Below are positions 22,282-31,770 of a DNA stretch of 64,000 nt, piece after piece. The stretch lies in contig JBNGIO010006230.1 in the NCBI GenBank assembly GCA_049999805.1, positions 122,298 through 186,297 on the forward strand, in the 5' to 3' direction. The translations under genes were made by a program, and so were the position numbers. The first letter of the stretch is position 1. The number at the start of each line of letters is the position of its first letter. The notes under the pieces were generated by a model. It saw only the letters and a list, made by a program, of their open reading frames with translations, had not been told where the DNA came from and did not search any database. Origin of the DNA: Folioceros fuciformis (lineage: Eukaryota; Anthocerotophyta; Anthocerotopsida; Anthocerotales).

Positions 22282-23988
22282 CTAGTTGTTGTGCACTGCA
22301 CCTTCCTCCGGCAGGTCGAAAAGATCATAGTCCGGCCACAACTGTATGCTCGTCGCAGCTTCCACGAGTTCATCCGCGGTGTCCACAACAAACGACGCCA
22401 GGTTCTCCGGCAACGTGTTGAGCAGATACACCATAGTTATGTTTTCCTTGGCCAGCCTGATGCAGAACGAGTGGCTGCCCGGGACAGAGCCAGCATGCTG
22501 AAAGGTCTCAATATTCCCTTCGGCATCCAAATCCATGAACCAGATCATGCCTCGCGGCATGTCGCAGTAAGGGATCTTCTCCTCCTGACCGCACAACTTG
22601 GGGGTGTGGAACATGGCGTGCAGCATATTGGGTCCCAAAATCGCAGGCTTACGCAGCCCGTCCATGTGCACAGTGAAGCAAGCCACGTCCCTGGCGTTCC
22701 CGACCCAGCCAGCACAGGAATCGGCAGACCTCCTGAGATCGGTGAAGCCGTAATCCGTCTGCACATAGCCGGCGCCCGGGTACACGGAGAGCGCATCCGC
22801 GCACTTGCCGTTCACGCCGTAGTACCGAACCTCCCCAGGCCCGGATCTGTCCCTCCTGGTCTCCCCCATGCGCATGGACCGCAGCCCCAGCGGCTTGAAG
22901 AGCTCCTGCTGCACGTAGTCCTCGTACTTAATCCCGGTTACCCGCTCGATCACCCGGCCCAGCACATTAAAACCAAAATTGCTGTAATGCGAGTTGGTCC
23001 CGGGCGTGTAGTCGAGAGGCTGGCCCTTCATGAAGCGGATGATGTCGTAGCAGGAAGGCGGAGGAGCCACCCCGAGGGCGCATGACACCATGAGCGCCCC
23101 AGGCACCAGTGCCGGCTCCATGGTGGAAGCTGCCGAGTTCCAGCCCGCGGCGTGCTGCAGCAGGTGCTGCACCGTGATGTCCGGCAGCCGAGGATCCACA
23201 CGCGCGTTCAGCGGCGGGTCCAGCCCGTCCAGCAGCAGGAAGGGCTTGTCCTCCAGGCGGAGGCGCCGCTCCTGCACAGCACATGCCATGGCAGCACATG
23301 CATCACGGGAGCAGGAGTTGCAATCACGGCCACGGCCATGGCCAGGGTTTGCCGAGGGCAAGGCGGACCTCCACAAGCTTGAGCACGGCCGTGCCGGTGA
23401 TGATCTTGGAGAGGCTGGAGATCCTAAGCACGTGCCAGGGAGTGAGCGGCTGGCCCGACTCCTTGTCCGCCACCCCGTAGCCCTTCCAGAACTTGAGTTG
23501 GCCAGCCTTAGCCACGGCCAGTTGCGCCCCCGGGACGTTCTGCTTCATCATGAGCTGGCGGATGACGCGATCCAACTTCGCCATCTCCACCTCCACCGAC
23601 ACCTTGCCGTGGAAAATGGGGATCCAGCACTGGTGGCAGTAGTTGCGGGCTTCATCCGGCTTGGCGGTGCCACAGGGAGGGGAATCCGGGCGCTGTTTCT
23701 TGGACGCGCTCTTGGGGCGCGGCTTGGGTGTGAATGCCTGCTCCGCATTTGCGCAACAGTCGTGTCACACGCTAGGCTAGCTCTCTGCAGGACGCACAGC
23801 ACACGACATCCTCCCGGGAGCCTCTTACCCTGCTCTTGGCAGGCAGATAGATGCAGTTTTGCATATTGAAGATCCACAGCTCCTGCCTCGCGCACGCACA
23901 CGCGATCGCAATCCCTGACGCAGATGCAGGCGCCGGAAGCAGTGCTAAGCATACGATGGCAGCATTGCGGATCGCCGCACTTCCGCAT
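22282..23988 (-). CDS. Serine beta-lactamase/LACTB-like hydrolase
   Basis: Member of the class C beta-lactamase/penicillin-binding-protein superfamily (Pfam Beta-lactamase), which in eukaryotes includes LACTB-type peptidases and esterases. The SxxK nucleophile motif is SLSK in RISSLSKIITGTAVLKLVE (near 23420), and the YxN motif appears as HYSNFGFNVLGRVIE (near 22980). Further family landmarks are VQHLLQHAAGWNS, GYVQTDYGFTDL-type and the late substrate-side region HAGSVPGSHSF. Three exons fit: a Cys-rich N-terminal exon from the ATG at 23988 (CGDPQCC, CICVRDCDRVCV), a second from about 23740 to 23398, and the long last exon to 22282; the joins keep the frame. The N-terminal extension also has CGTAKPDEARNYCHQC, possibly metal-binding. 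Substrate and location are unknown. Antibiotic resistance should not be assumed. Confidence 0.85.
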
Positions 23989-24130
23989 CGTCCCAGCGGC
24001 CAGATTTGGGGAGGAGCGTCAACCAATGCACCAACGCTTTTTCACACCCGGAATGGTTACCCGTCTCCTCCACTTTCCGATACACTCATCTCTCTCCATT
24101 GATCCAAACATCGACCACATCGATCCTTAA

Positions 24131-24462
24131 TTTAATCCACATCCACCTTTTGCCTCCTCCCTAACCATCCTCTTAATTATATTTACACAAATCTATTACC
24201 ATCTAGCACATATTTACTCACACGATAAAAAAGTAGTTCACGATAAAAAAAAGTAGTTCACGATAAAAAAGTAGTTCAACCAAACCTAAATATTAAACAT
24301 AAAATAAAATCTCATCAATTCATGCTAGAAAGATGCTTCCTTCCATACATAAACACAGTTGTTTTCACATTTGTTTTCAGCATGTACAAACTTCACACAT
24401 TTAAAACAAGATATCATTACATTTAAAAATTCATACATTTTTTTAGTAAAAAAAATATTCTT
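24131..24462. other. AT-rich promoter side of the DUF26-like gene
   Basis: Strongly AT-rich, starting abruptly after GC-rich sequence. It contains the short tandem repeat described separately. No coding signal. Confidence 0.5.
24221..24277. repeat. Three tandem copies of a 19-21 bp AT-rich unit
   Basis: Three near-identical copies of a unit with core ACGATAAAAAAGTAGTTC, differing by A-run length, about 190-240 bp upstream of the DUF26-like start codon. Confidence 0.85.
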
Positions 24463-24990
24463 ATGAAATACTCAATACAGTCATATTTTAAAGTATTATT
24501 TACTTTAATTTTTATTAATATCTTATTCAAGATAACAGCAGCTACAGACCCATGGTGGATTACAATCAATATGCTTAATTGTGGTAAACCAATATACACT
24601 CCGGACGTAGATGCAAATAAATCAATAATTCCTGTATGGTTGAATATACTAATCCAGGAAGCAATATTTCTCCATCCTAATAGAAAAGGAGTTTTAATTG
24701 AGTCATATCATGGGCGAAAATTTGAAGGTGTTTCATATTGTCAGGGAGTGGATTTGAATGCCCCTGATGAAGATACAACACCACAACCATTGGTCTTCAC
24801 AAATCCTGTGGATGGTGCTGTAATGTCTACAAATGAATGTGAGCAATGCCTTAAGTATCTCAAAGGCAAGCTTTTAGAAAGTTGTCCTAAAAGCTATGTT
24901 GCATACATTGGAACCACTGGCTGCTGGTGTGGTTACAATTATCAAATAATACCAAGCGCTTGTCCAACACCTACTCCACCATTTAGATAG
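24463..24990 (+). CDS. Secreted Gnk2/DUF26-like cysteine-rich protein
   Basis: A single-exon, 175-codon, AT-rich gene for a small secreted protein. The N-terminus (residues 1-28, ending in FKITAA) is a typical signal peptide. The mature part resembles a Gnk2-homology (DUF26, salt-stress/antifungal) domain, the ectodomain of plant cysteine-rich receptor kinases and of ginkbilobin. The best match is the second half, ECEQCLKYLKGKLLESCP followed by GTTGCWCGYNY, with early Cys in NCGKPIYTP and SYCQGVDL. The canonical C-x8-C-x2-C is changed: the first Cys sits about 30 residues upstream instead of 9. It may bind carbohydrate or act apoplastically, but this is inferred from the family only. There is no kinase domain or transmembrane helix after the domain. 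Codon use is much more AT-rich than the flanking genes. Confidence 0.7.
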   Translation: MKYSIQSYFKVLFTLIFINILFKITAATDPWWITINMLNCGKPIYTPDVDANKSIIPVWLNILIQEAIFLHPNRKGVLIESYHGRKFEGVSYCQGVDLNAPDEDTTPQPLVFTNPVDGAVMSTNECEQCLKYLKGKLLESCPKSYVAYIGTTGCWCGYNYQIIPSACPTPTPPFR

Positions 24991-25037
24991 AATTTGAGAT
25001 GGAATCCTCTTCATCAAACGAAAGAAAGGTTAATGCA

Positions 25038-25378
25038 CGTACTTTGGATTTGCATTAGGTAGCTTGTTTGATTAGTGCCAACTTGTTGAGTCTTAGTAGA
25101 GGAAGTGCCCTAAACGAAAGTGCATTTGGATTTGCATTAGGTTGCCTGTTTCATTAGTGCCAACTTGTTGGGTCTTAGTAGAAAAAAATGCCCAAAACGA
25201 AAGTGCAATTGGAATTGCATTAGCTAGCCTGCTTTGATTAGTGCCAACTTGTTGGGTCTTAGTGGAGAAAGTGCCCTAAATGAAAGTGCATTTGGATTTG
25301 CATTAGGTAGCCTGTTTGATTAATGCCAACTTGTTGGGTCTTTATAGAGAAAGTGTTCTAAATGAAAGTGCTGAACTT
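25038..25378. repeat. Four tandem copies of an 83-bp repeat
   Basis: Four copies with period about 83 bp, starting about 50 bp after the DUF26-like stop codon. Each copy has the cores TTTGGATTTGCATTAGGTAG and GTGCCAACTTGTTGGGTCTT and ends with a GAAAGTGC block. Copies differ at a few bases and small A-run indels. Confidence 0.92.
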
Positions 25379-26091
25379 TTTGCATTGTTGAATAGATTCA
25401 ACAAAGATATGCAAATGGTGGGCAGTATGTAATCTCATTTTTATGATTGTAGTCCATGTTTTGATAAAATTGTACTTACTACGTATGTATGTAGTATTTT
25501 AAGATATTTAATGAATTATGCTTTTTTCAATATGGACGCTGGACCGAAGGAGACGACACGATGGAGATGTTGGAATAAGAGAGCTGTGAGTGACAAGTAA
25601 GCAGTTTGAAAAAGGATGGTGGGGCCGAGGGATAAGCTGAGTGGGGTCTCAGTAGGGGCAGGGGCAGAATAGGAACGTTGGAGGAGGCATTTCAAAAGCT
25701 TGTTCCCTCCCCGCACCGCGTTCCCGCGTATCGCTACGGATTTTTCTTCACGGCCCGCTGCAGCCTGCAGGCAATGCGTCTGCCCTGCCTGTTGTTGCTG
25801 GATCACTGCCTTGCTACGTCCGCTTCGGGTTCGGCTTCACCCAGTCTGTTTCGTTGGGTCTCCGCGACGAGTGCTGGAGTTGGCTGGAGAGCGATGGCCT
25901 GCCCTGAGGCCTGAGGAGTGGCCACGGGCTGGCTGGCTGGCTGGAGGTCCATGCTCTTGCGCTGCGGGCTCGCGTGGGAGCTCTGCTGCTGGTCGGGCTG
26001 TCTTGGAAGCGCAGGAGGAGGGACGTGCTTGGGTGTTAGATGAGAGCGCCGTAGCGGTGGAAAGATTCGTCCGGTCCCGCTACCTGCTGCC
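25379..26091. other. Transition from AT-rich island to TPX2 promoter
   Basis: Composition changes from AT-rich to GC-rich around 25530. The right half should hold the TPX2 promoter and 5' UTR. Short open frames here have no domain. Confidence 0.45.
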
Positions 26092-29000
26092 ATGAGCTCC
26101 GACCTGGACGCTGGGGCCGTCGCGGCTTCCGGCCAGCACGAGCAGAATGTAGGCGGGGAGGCGGGGGAGGCAGAGGCAGGAGCAGGGGACAAGAGTAGGG
26201 AGGAACCGCAGGGGTTGCTGGCCAGAATGCGAAGGGCGCAGGTGGACCAGAAGTATGAATTCTCGGCTCCAAAGTACTTCGATTTCAGCAAGGAGGAGAG
26301 TGACAACGACATTGCAGCTGCGGAGCACTGGTTTGATACGGCGGAGACCTATGATCCGTCACGTGCGGTTCTTTTCCTTTGGTGGCCTGCTTCTTGTTTG
26401 TGCGGTCTGGTGCCGTGTCGGTGCTGGCGGATTAGGAGTTGACACAGCGTGGATTTGTATTGCGCAGCGCACGTGGCCAGAGCAAAGTGGATTGCTGACA
26501 CCATGTTCATGCACACTACCTTTGCAAAGGTTAGATTTGCGCGCTTTCTTTTCTTCGCGCTGGTGAATCTTGGAGGTGGAGGAGTTTGTTGTTTGAAACC
26601 TCGAGCCTCATGCTGGCTGGGGTCCTGTCATTGCGTAGGAAGAGCCTCCCGGTCCGTCACCAGCCTTGCAAAGGCTCCTTGACATGCATGCGCCACCTTC
26701 GTCATCGCGAGTGGAAATTGACGAGCACAAGGTCAGTTTCGGTGCGGAGCCTCTTCTGCATCTTCTTAGAGAATGAGGATGAGTTTCTGATGGTCAACCA
26801 GATGCTGTCTGCTCAGGAGCAATCCGCTTCCCAGGAACTCAATGTACGACGGATCTCTCACGTACAACCTTCAGCTTATGTCACTGCCATGCCGTTAGAT
26901 CACTCAAAGGTCCCGCACAACTCTGCAGTCAATGGTGCAGGATCCGCTTTCTCTGCCTTCAGGCCAGCATGCTGAAAGACTTCTGTATTGTCGGTGACTT
27001 TGTGCGTTCAGGTTTCCTATGAAACTTCAAAGTTGCAAGAGCTTTTTGATATGCATTTGAGAACAGGTCCTCTCACACAGCCGTCCAGTGAACCGAAGGT
27101 CAGGGTTAACCATTTCTTTGCTTGTTCATGTCTTTGCTGCAACGCGTTGTGAGAGCTGTGGCATTTTGGCGTGCTCTCCCGCTCTAGATATTCTCGCTCT
27201 AGAATTGCACTTGTGTCAACAGGAGCCGTCTTCTAGTGCAAACCTGCAGCGAGCTCACATGCATTCTGGATTGTCTGAATCTGTTGCGCCATCAGCTCAA
27301 CTGAAGGTCAGTCTGAAAATTGGTTTGTTTCCTTTTTCTGTGTTGCTCTTTCTGGTTTGCCGTTAATGCGTGGGCCTCGTATCCTCATGCTTCCTGACGG
27401 AGGTCCTTTCGTAACGTGACCTGGAAGCAGGCTTCGCACGGGGCACCATCTCTACAGCGGTCTAAGTNNNNNNNNNNNNNNNNNNNNNNNNNNNNNNNNN
27501 NNNNNNNNNNNNNNNNNNNNNNNNNNNNNNNNNNNNNNNNNNNNNNNNNNNNNNNNNNNNNNNNNNNAGCGGTCTAAGTCACAGAATGCTGTCTCTGCGC
27601 CTCCCGTGTTGCCAGCTTCCTCTGGCAAGCGTTTCCGCAAGCAGCCAGGAACAGAACCCAGCTCTGCTGTCAAGGTGAGCGAACGTTCGGTCCACTTTTC
27701 CTCCTTGTTGGTTCTTGTCACCGACAGAAGAGCAGCCCCAGAATATCCCTAAAATTCCTCGCTTCACTGCAGGTGGCTAGGATGGTAGCATCGCCATTCA
27801 TATCGATGGCGGAGAGGGTTCGGAAATTCCAGATGAAGACACCGGATAGATTTCGGGTTGCTCCTGTTTCCCACTGCGCGATACAGGTGGGAGTACTTGA
27901 ACGTTGTGGGAAAACTATTTTCCCCAGTGATGTGGGACTGACAGGGATGGATCTGCGTGTAGGAATCAGTGCCAGTCCCCGAGAAAGCTACTCTGAAGCT
28001 TACCAGACCAGTAGAGCCTCATTTGGAAACAAGCAGTAGAGCTCGCCCCCCCAAGTAAGTTCCGAGGATGCACGCTCTGCGAGCTGTTGGAAGCTGTAGC
28101 TACCAAAACTATCAGGTCTGAGATGGTGTTACTCCAGGGTGAAAAGTGCTGCTGAGTTGGAGGAGGAAATGTTGGCAAAGATGCCGAAATTCAAAGCCCG
28201 TCCTCTGAATAAAAAGGTATTTCGACTGTCCCTGTTCGCTGAATGTACAGTGTAACAATTATTGAGCTGTCCGATCCAATGCGACTGCGTTCTGGTGTCA
28301 TTCCAGATCTTTGAGCTGAAGCAGAGACGAAAATCGGCGCCTGGGTGTGCTTCCACAACTGAACCACATGAACCTCACCTAGCAACTGCTGAGCGAGCAC
28401 GTCCACCAACGTACAACGACGAACAGAATTCCCACTTTTCTTTTGTTTCAAGTTTCCTGTGTACAGACACTGACAACGACAGTGCTCCAGTGTGAAGAGC
28501 ACAGAGGAGTTGGAACAGGAGGAGCTTGCCAAACACCCAAAGTTCAAGGCTCGACCACTCAATGCTAAGGTAGCTCAGTCCCTCTCAATGCTTGTTCTAC
28601 AGGCTGCACTGGTTTGAGAAGGCTGTTGGAGTGATATATTCACCCACCTTCCTCTGCCTGACATTTCTTTCCGCATCCTCCCAGATTTTTCAAAGCAAAG
28701 GCGATCTGGGAATCTTCCGGACCCGGAAGCGCGATGTTACCACACCTCAGGTTCTTAGAAGTTTTTGTCGACCTGATGTCTCCAACTCTATGCACAACCG
28801 CCATGGTAGCTCACTTTCGTCTTTTCTGTGGTTGGGGTCAGGAATTCCACTTCGCCACTGATGAGCGATTGCAACACAAACCTCACCTTCTGATTGAGGA
28901 ATTTAGTGAGGTACGGATGTGTTGGGCTGTTTATCCGCTGTGTAATTCTCTTCCATGTCTTCTAAATGTGCAATGCTATATTAGCAGCTGTCGTTGAAGT

Positions 29001-30244
29001 CGAACCCCGTCAACGTCAAGGACACAGTGCTGCATCCTACTGTTCCGGAGCCCTTCCACCTTGAAACAGAGGTACTCTTCTGCAATCTGGGTATCTTGCG
29101 CCAGGAATAGTCCGTTGATCTGTTCGCTAACAAAAAATTGCTTGCCAGGAGCGAGGATTTTTGAAGGCAGTGAAGTTCATGACAGAGCTCTCCGAACGGG
29201 AACGGCACGAGCAAGAAGCCCGGATTCCAAAGGCCAACCCCCTTCCCTTCACAACTGATATTCCTGTGGTATGATCCGTCTTAGTTCCTGAACAGTTTCT
29301 GGTTGTACACTATTGCGGTGCAATGGAGTCTGTCGCTAATTCAAGATTTTTGTTGTATTCAGGTTCCGCCCAAGCCTGAGCCAAAGGAATGCACCAAGCC
29401 AGAGCCTTTCCAGCTCGAAAGCCTGACAAGGCATGAGGAAGAATTACAACGGAGGGCGGAAGAGCTTGCTAGGATTGAACGGGAGGAGGCAGCAAGAGCC
29501 TTCCGTGCCTTACCTAATCTTTCAAAGTGAGTATCACTGTGATCGGCTTAAGTCCAACACTCCGTCAAGGCTGCCTTTCTAACTTTGCTTGCACGCAGTT
29601 TACCTGTGTTCTTCCCGGAGAGATCGAGAAAGCCCCTTACCGAAGTGCATGAGTTCCAGTTCCATGTTGATCTTCGTGCTGAAGAAAGAGCTGAGTTTGA
29701 CAGGAAGGTTTGTCCCTTTATAGTAGCGACTAGTACCATTGGTGCACGCTGTGTTAAATAGCACACTCTTGATCTCTAACTTCACTTCGACATCACAGGT
29801 AGCAGAGAAGCAAAACCAGTATAAGCGATTTCGGGAAGAGTATGAAGCTTGTAAGAGGGTACTACTAGTCAATATGCACATATGCCTTGTCCCTGTGTTT
29901 CTGTTCCGTGTTACCCCAGTGTGTTTTAGAGCTCACCCGTCCTTTGGATGCAGGCGGAGGAAGAGAGAGTTGTCAAAGCCATGCGCAAGGAAATGGTGCC
30001 GGTTGCCAAGCCCATGCCTTTATTTTCCAGGCCATTTGTGCCAATGAGGTCCCTGCCTGCCCTCACGCTCAAAGTTTCGTACATGACTCCCGTTTTTTAG
30101 CGTCGCATCTGACTGCCTCGTGGTAACAGGTCCACCAAGGAACCAACAAGGCCGGTTTCTCCACGGCTGCGAATAAAGAACCGCAGGGACAGGAGACGAA
30201 CCTCGATAACCTCCCTTCAACGAAGGTCGAGTCACATGAGGTGA
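26092..30244 (+). CDS. TPX2: TPX2 spindle assembly factor, many small exons
   Basis: Microtubule-associated TPX2, which nucleates spindle microtubules and activates Aurora kinase around the nuclear envelope and spindle. The N-terminus has the Aurora-binding type motif KYEFSAPKYFDFSKEE near residue 55. Middle exons give VASPFISMAERVRKFQMKTP. Two family-typical blocks follow, PKFKARPLNKK (near 28190) and PKFKARPLNAK (near 28540), then SKGDLGIFRTRKRDVTTPQ and EFHFATDERLQ. The C-terminal TPX2 region includes PFQLESLTRHEEELQRRAEE, DPLPVFFPERSRKPLTEVHE and AEEERVVKAMRKEMVPVAKP. The last exon is very basic (KNRRDRRRTS) and ends at TGA 30242-30244. About 20 short exons are consistent with GT-AG splicing. 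A 100-N gap lies inside one exon, but its flanks suggest nothing is missing. Confidence 0.92.
27468..27567. other. Assembly gap (100 N) inside a TPX2 exon, probably artificial
   Basis: The 12 bases before the gap (27456-27467) and after it (27568-27579) are identical: AGCGGTCTAAGT. This suggests two contig ends that overlap and were not merged. Merging them would leave the TPX2 reading frame open. Confidence 0.9.
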
Positions 30245-31100
30245 CCTGTATAATTATAAGCAAGACATTCTTGCTGGTTAAGGCGTACTTCTCGTCTTGG
30301 CCCACCTCACCTGCTCGGCGTGAACGTGAAGCTGTGAGTGAAGTGTACCATCAATACGCCCCACGGGGTTCCTGTTCTTCGTCTACCACACATATCACGA
30401 TGCATCGATTTGTTTACGACGAGCGTACGTGTGGGGCCGGTTTCGCGGAGCTGCCACGAATCACGATGTGGCAGCCGATTGTTCTTGATGAGGAACTTTT
30501 TTACACGCTCCCTCCCTATCAGTGTGCTTCCTATCTGTCACGTTATCCATGAGCTCCCAGCCTTGGCGTGCCCGTGTTTGGGGCCGCACTTTTGTATGAC
30601 GCCGGTTTTAGCTTCGGAAGAACTCATATCTGCCGTACGGAGACCCAACATTGTTTTGCAAGAATCCAAATTCGTTTTGTCTTCATACCAGAGTGACCGG
30701 CGGGGGTGGTGGGTGATGTCTGTTTCGCTAAATAAAGTGATGGACAAAATGACTACTGTGCGATTCCCAGCTCAAAAAATTGTGTCGGAATGGGAGGGAA
30801 CATGTAGTTGGACTCGAAAGGCCCTCTCGGATGCCTCCATGACCAAACATGTCCTAGCCACCCTGAACTTCGCAACGTCAAACACGACTCCAGCATGGAC
30901 AATCCTGCTAATCACTGCCTGTGCCCCCGAAATACAGAGCTTCAACAGCTCGGCACTGAACCAGCTGGACTGACGACTGGTTAAACGGGATCCTCGTTCT
31001 GAAACGATTCTTCAGCCAGGTGGACGGGGTTGTGGCGAGCTGGAGCATGGGAGGCACGATCGGTGACGCAACCCTTACCACTAACTTGAAGCCTGTTACG
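30245..31100. other. Region with weak unidentified coding traces
   Basis: A 211-codon frame (30338-30973, +) and a partly overlapping 54-codon segment in another frame (about 30966-31130, +; contains NGILVLKRFFSQVDGVVASW) look mildly protein-like. I recognise no domain and find no convincing start or splice structure. It may be a decayed gene, an orphan gene or chance. Confidence 0.3.
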
Positions 31101-31770
31101 AACGGCAGACCCGGAAACCTGCGGATTGAATGACATCTTCCAACGCTTGTTGTTCCGAGGACGTTCCGTTCAGGATTTACCACTCCAAGGATCAGCTACA
31201 ACCTGCTGGTTCTTGGAGCAATCTTGCAGGTCCACTCGCTCGCAGGGTGGGAGGAATGGAGGACAGAAGGACGCTGGAAGCGGCACTGGCTGAGTTGAGT
31301 TGGATGAGAAGTTACAAGATTCGCAGGAACAGTGGCCCATACAAGTACGGCAGCACAAGGCGGTTGCAAACCCTGAGGCTCATGCTACTGTAGCGGACAA
31401 TGATGTTGCAAAAACGATGGTGCAGCTGTGGAGTTGGCGCAAGACACGGAGCTACTACGGGAGCAGTACTACTGGCTGCTGTTGAAGCAACACTGTCAGA
31501 GGTACCTAATACATGTACGAGAGCAGCAGCAGTGGCTGCTGTTAGAGCAACAGAGGAAGAACCTGGTAATACAAGAGCAGCAGCAGCAGTGGCTGCTGTT
31601 AGAGCAACAGAGGGAGGACCTGGTAATACGAGAGCAGCAGCAGTGGCCGTTGGCGCACCAGAGGGAGCTGCACACCGCCGGCGCGACACACGGATCTTCT
31701 GCACAAGTTGGTGGAAAAGACAAAGTCACTAGAGCGGCAGCAGCAGGAGTTGGATCGGACGATGGAGCCA
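31100..31770 (+). pseudogene. Gln-rich coiled-coil coding trace broken by frame changes
   Basis: Successive protein-like segments lie in different frames without plausible introns. One reads GGMEDRRTLEAALAEL; the next LDEKLQDSQEQWPIQVRQHK; then a Gln-rich helical stretch with repeated REQQQWLLLEQQR steps (31428-31670); then DLLHKLVEKTKSLERQQQEL ending at a stop near 31768. Heptad-like Leu and Glu/Gln spacing suggests a former coiled-coil protein. I cannot name the family. It could also be a live gene damaged by assembly indels. Confidence 0.45.
31505..31655 (+). repeat. Imperfect tandem repeat of about 58-60 bp, CAG-rich
   Basis: Two to three imperfect copies with cores GAGCAGCAGCAGTGGCTGCT and GTTAGAGCAACAGAG, encoding the Gln-rich repeated helix in the broken coiled-coil locus. 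Confidence 0.75.

Noticed and set aside
22273-23869. Two long plus-strand frames (270 and 259 codons)
   Set aside because: They are antisense shadows of the GC-rich beta-lactamase-like gene, which has conserved catalytic motifs on the other strand.
28140-28570. Two similar TPX2 exons (PKFKARPLNKK and PKFKARPLNAK) considered as a recent exon duplication
   Set aside because: Plant TPX2 proteins normally contain two such blocks, so this is an ancestral family feature.
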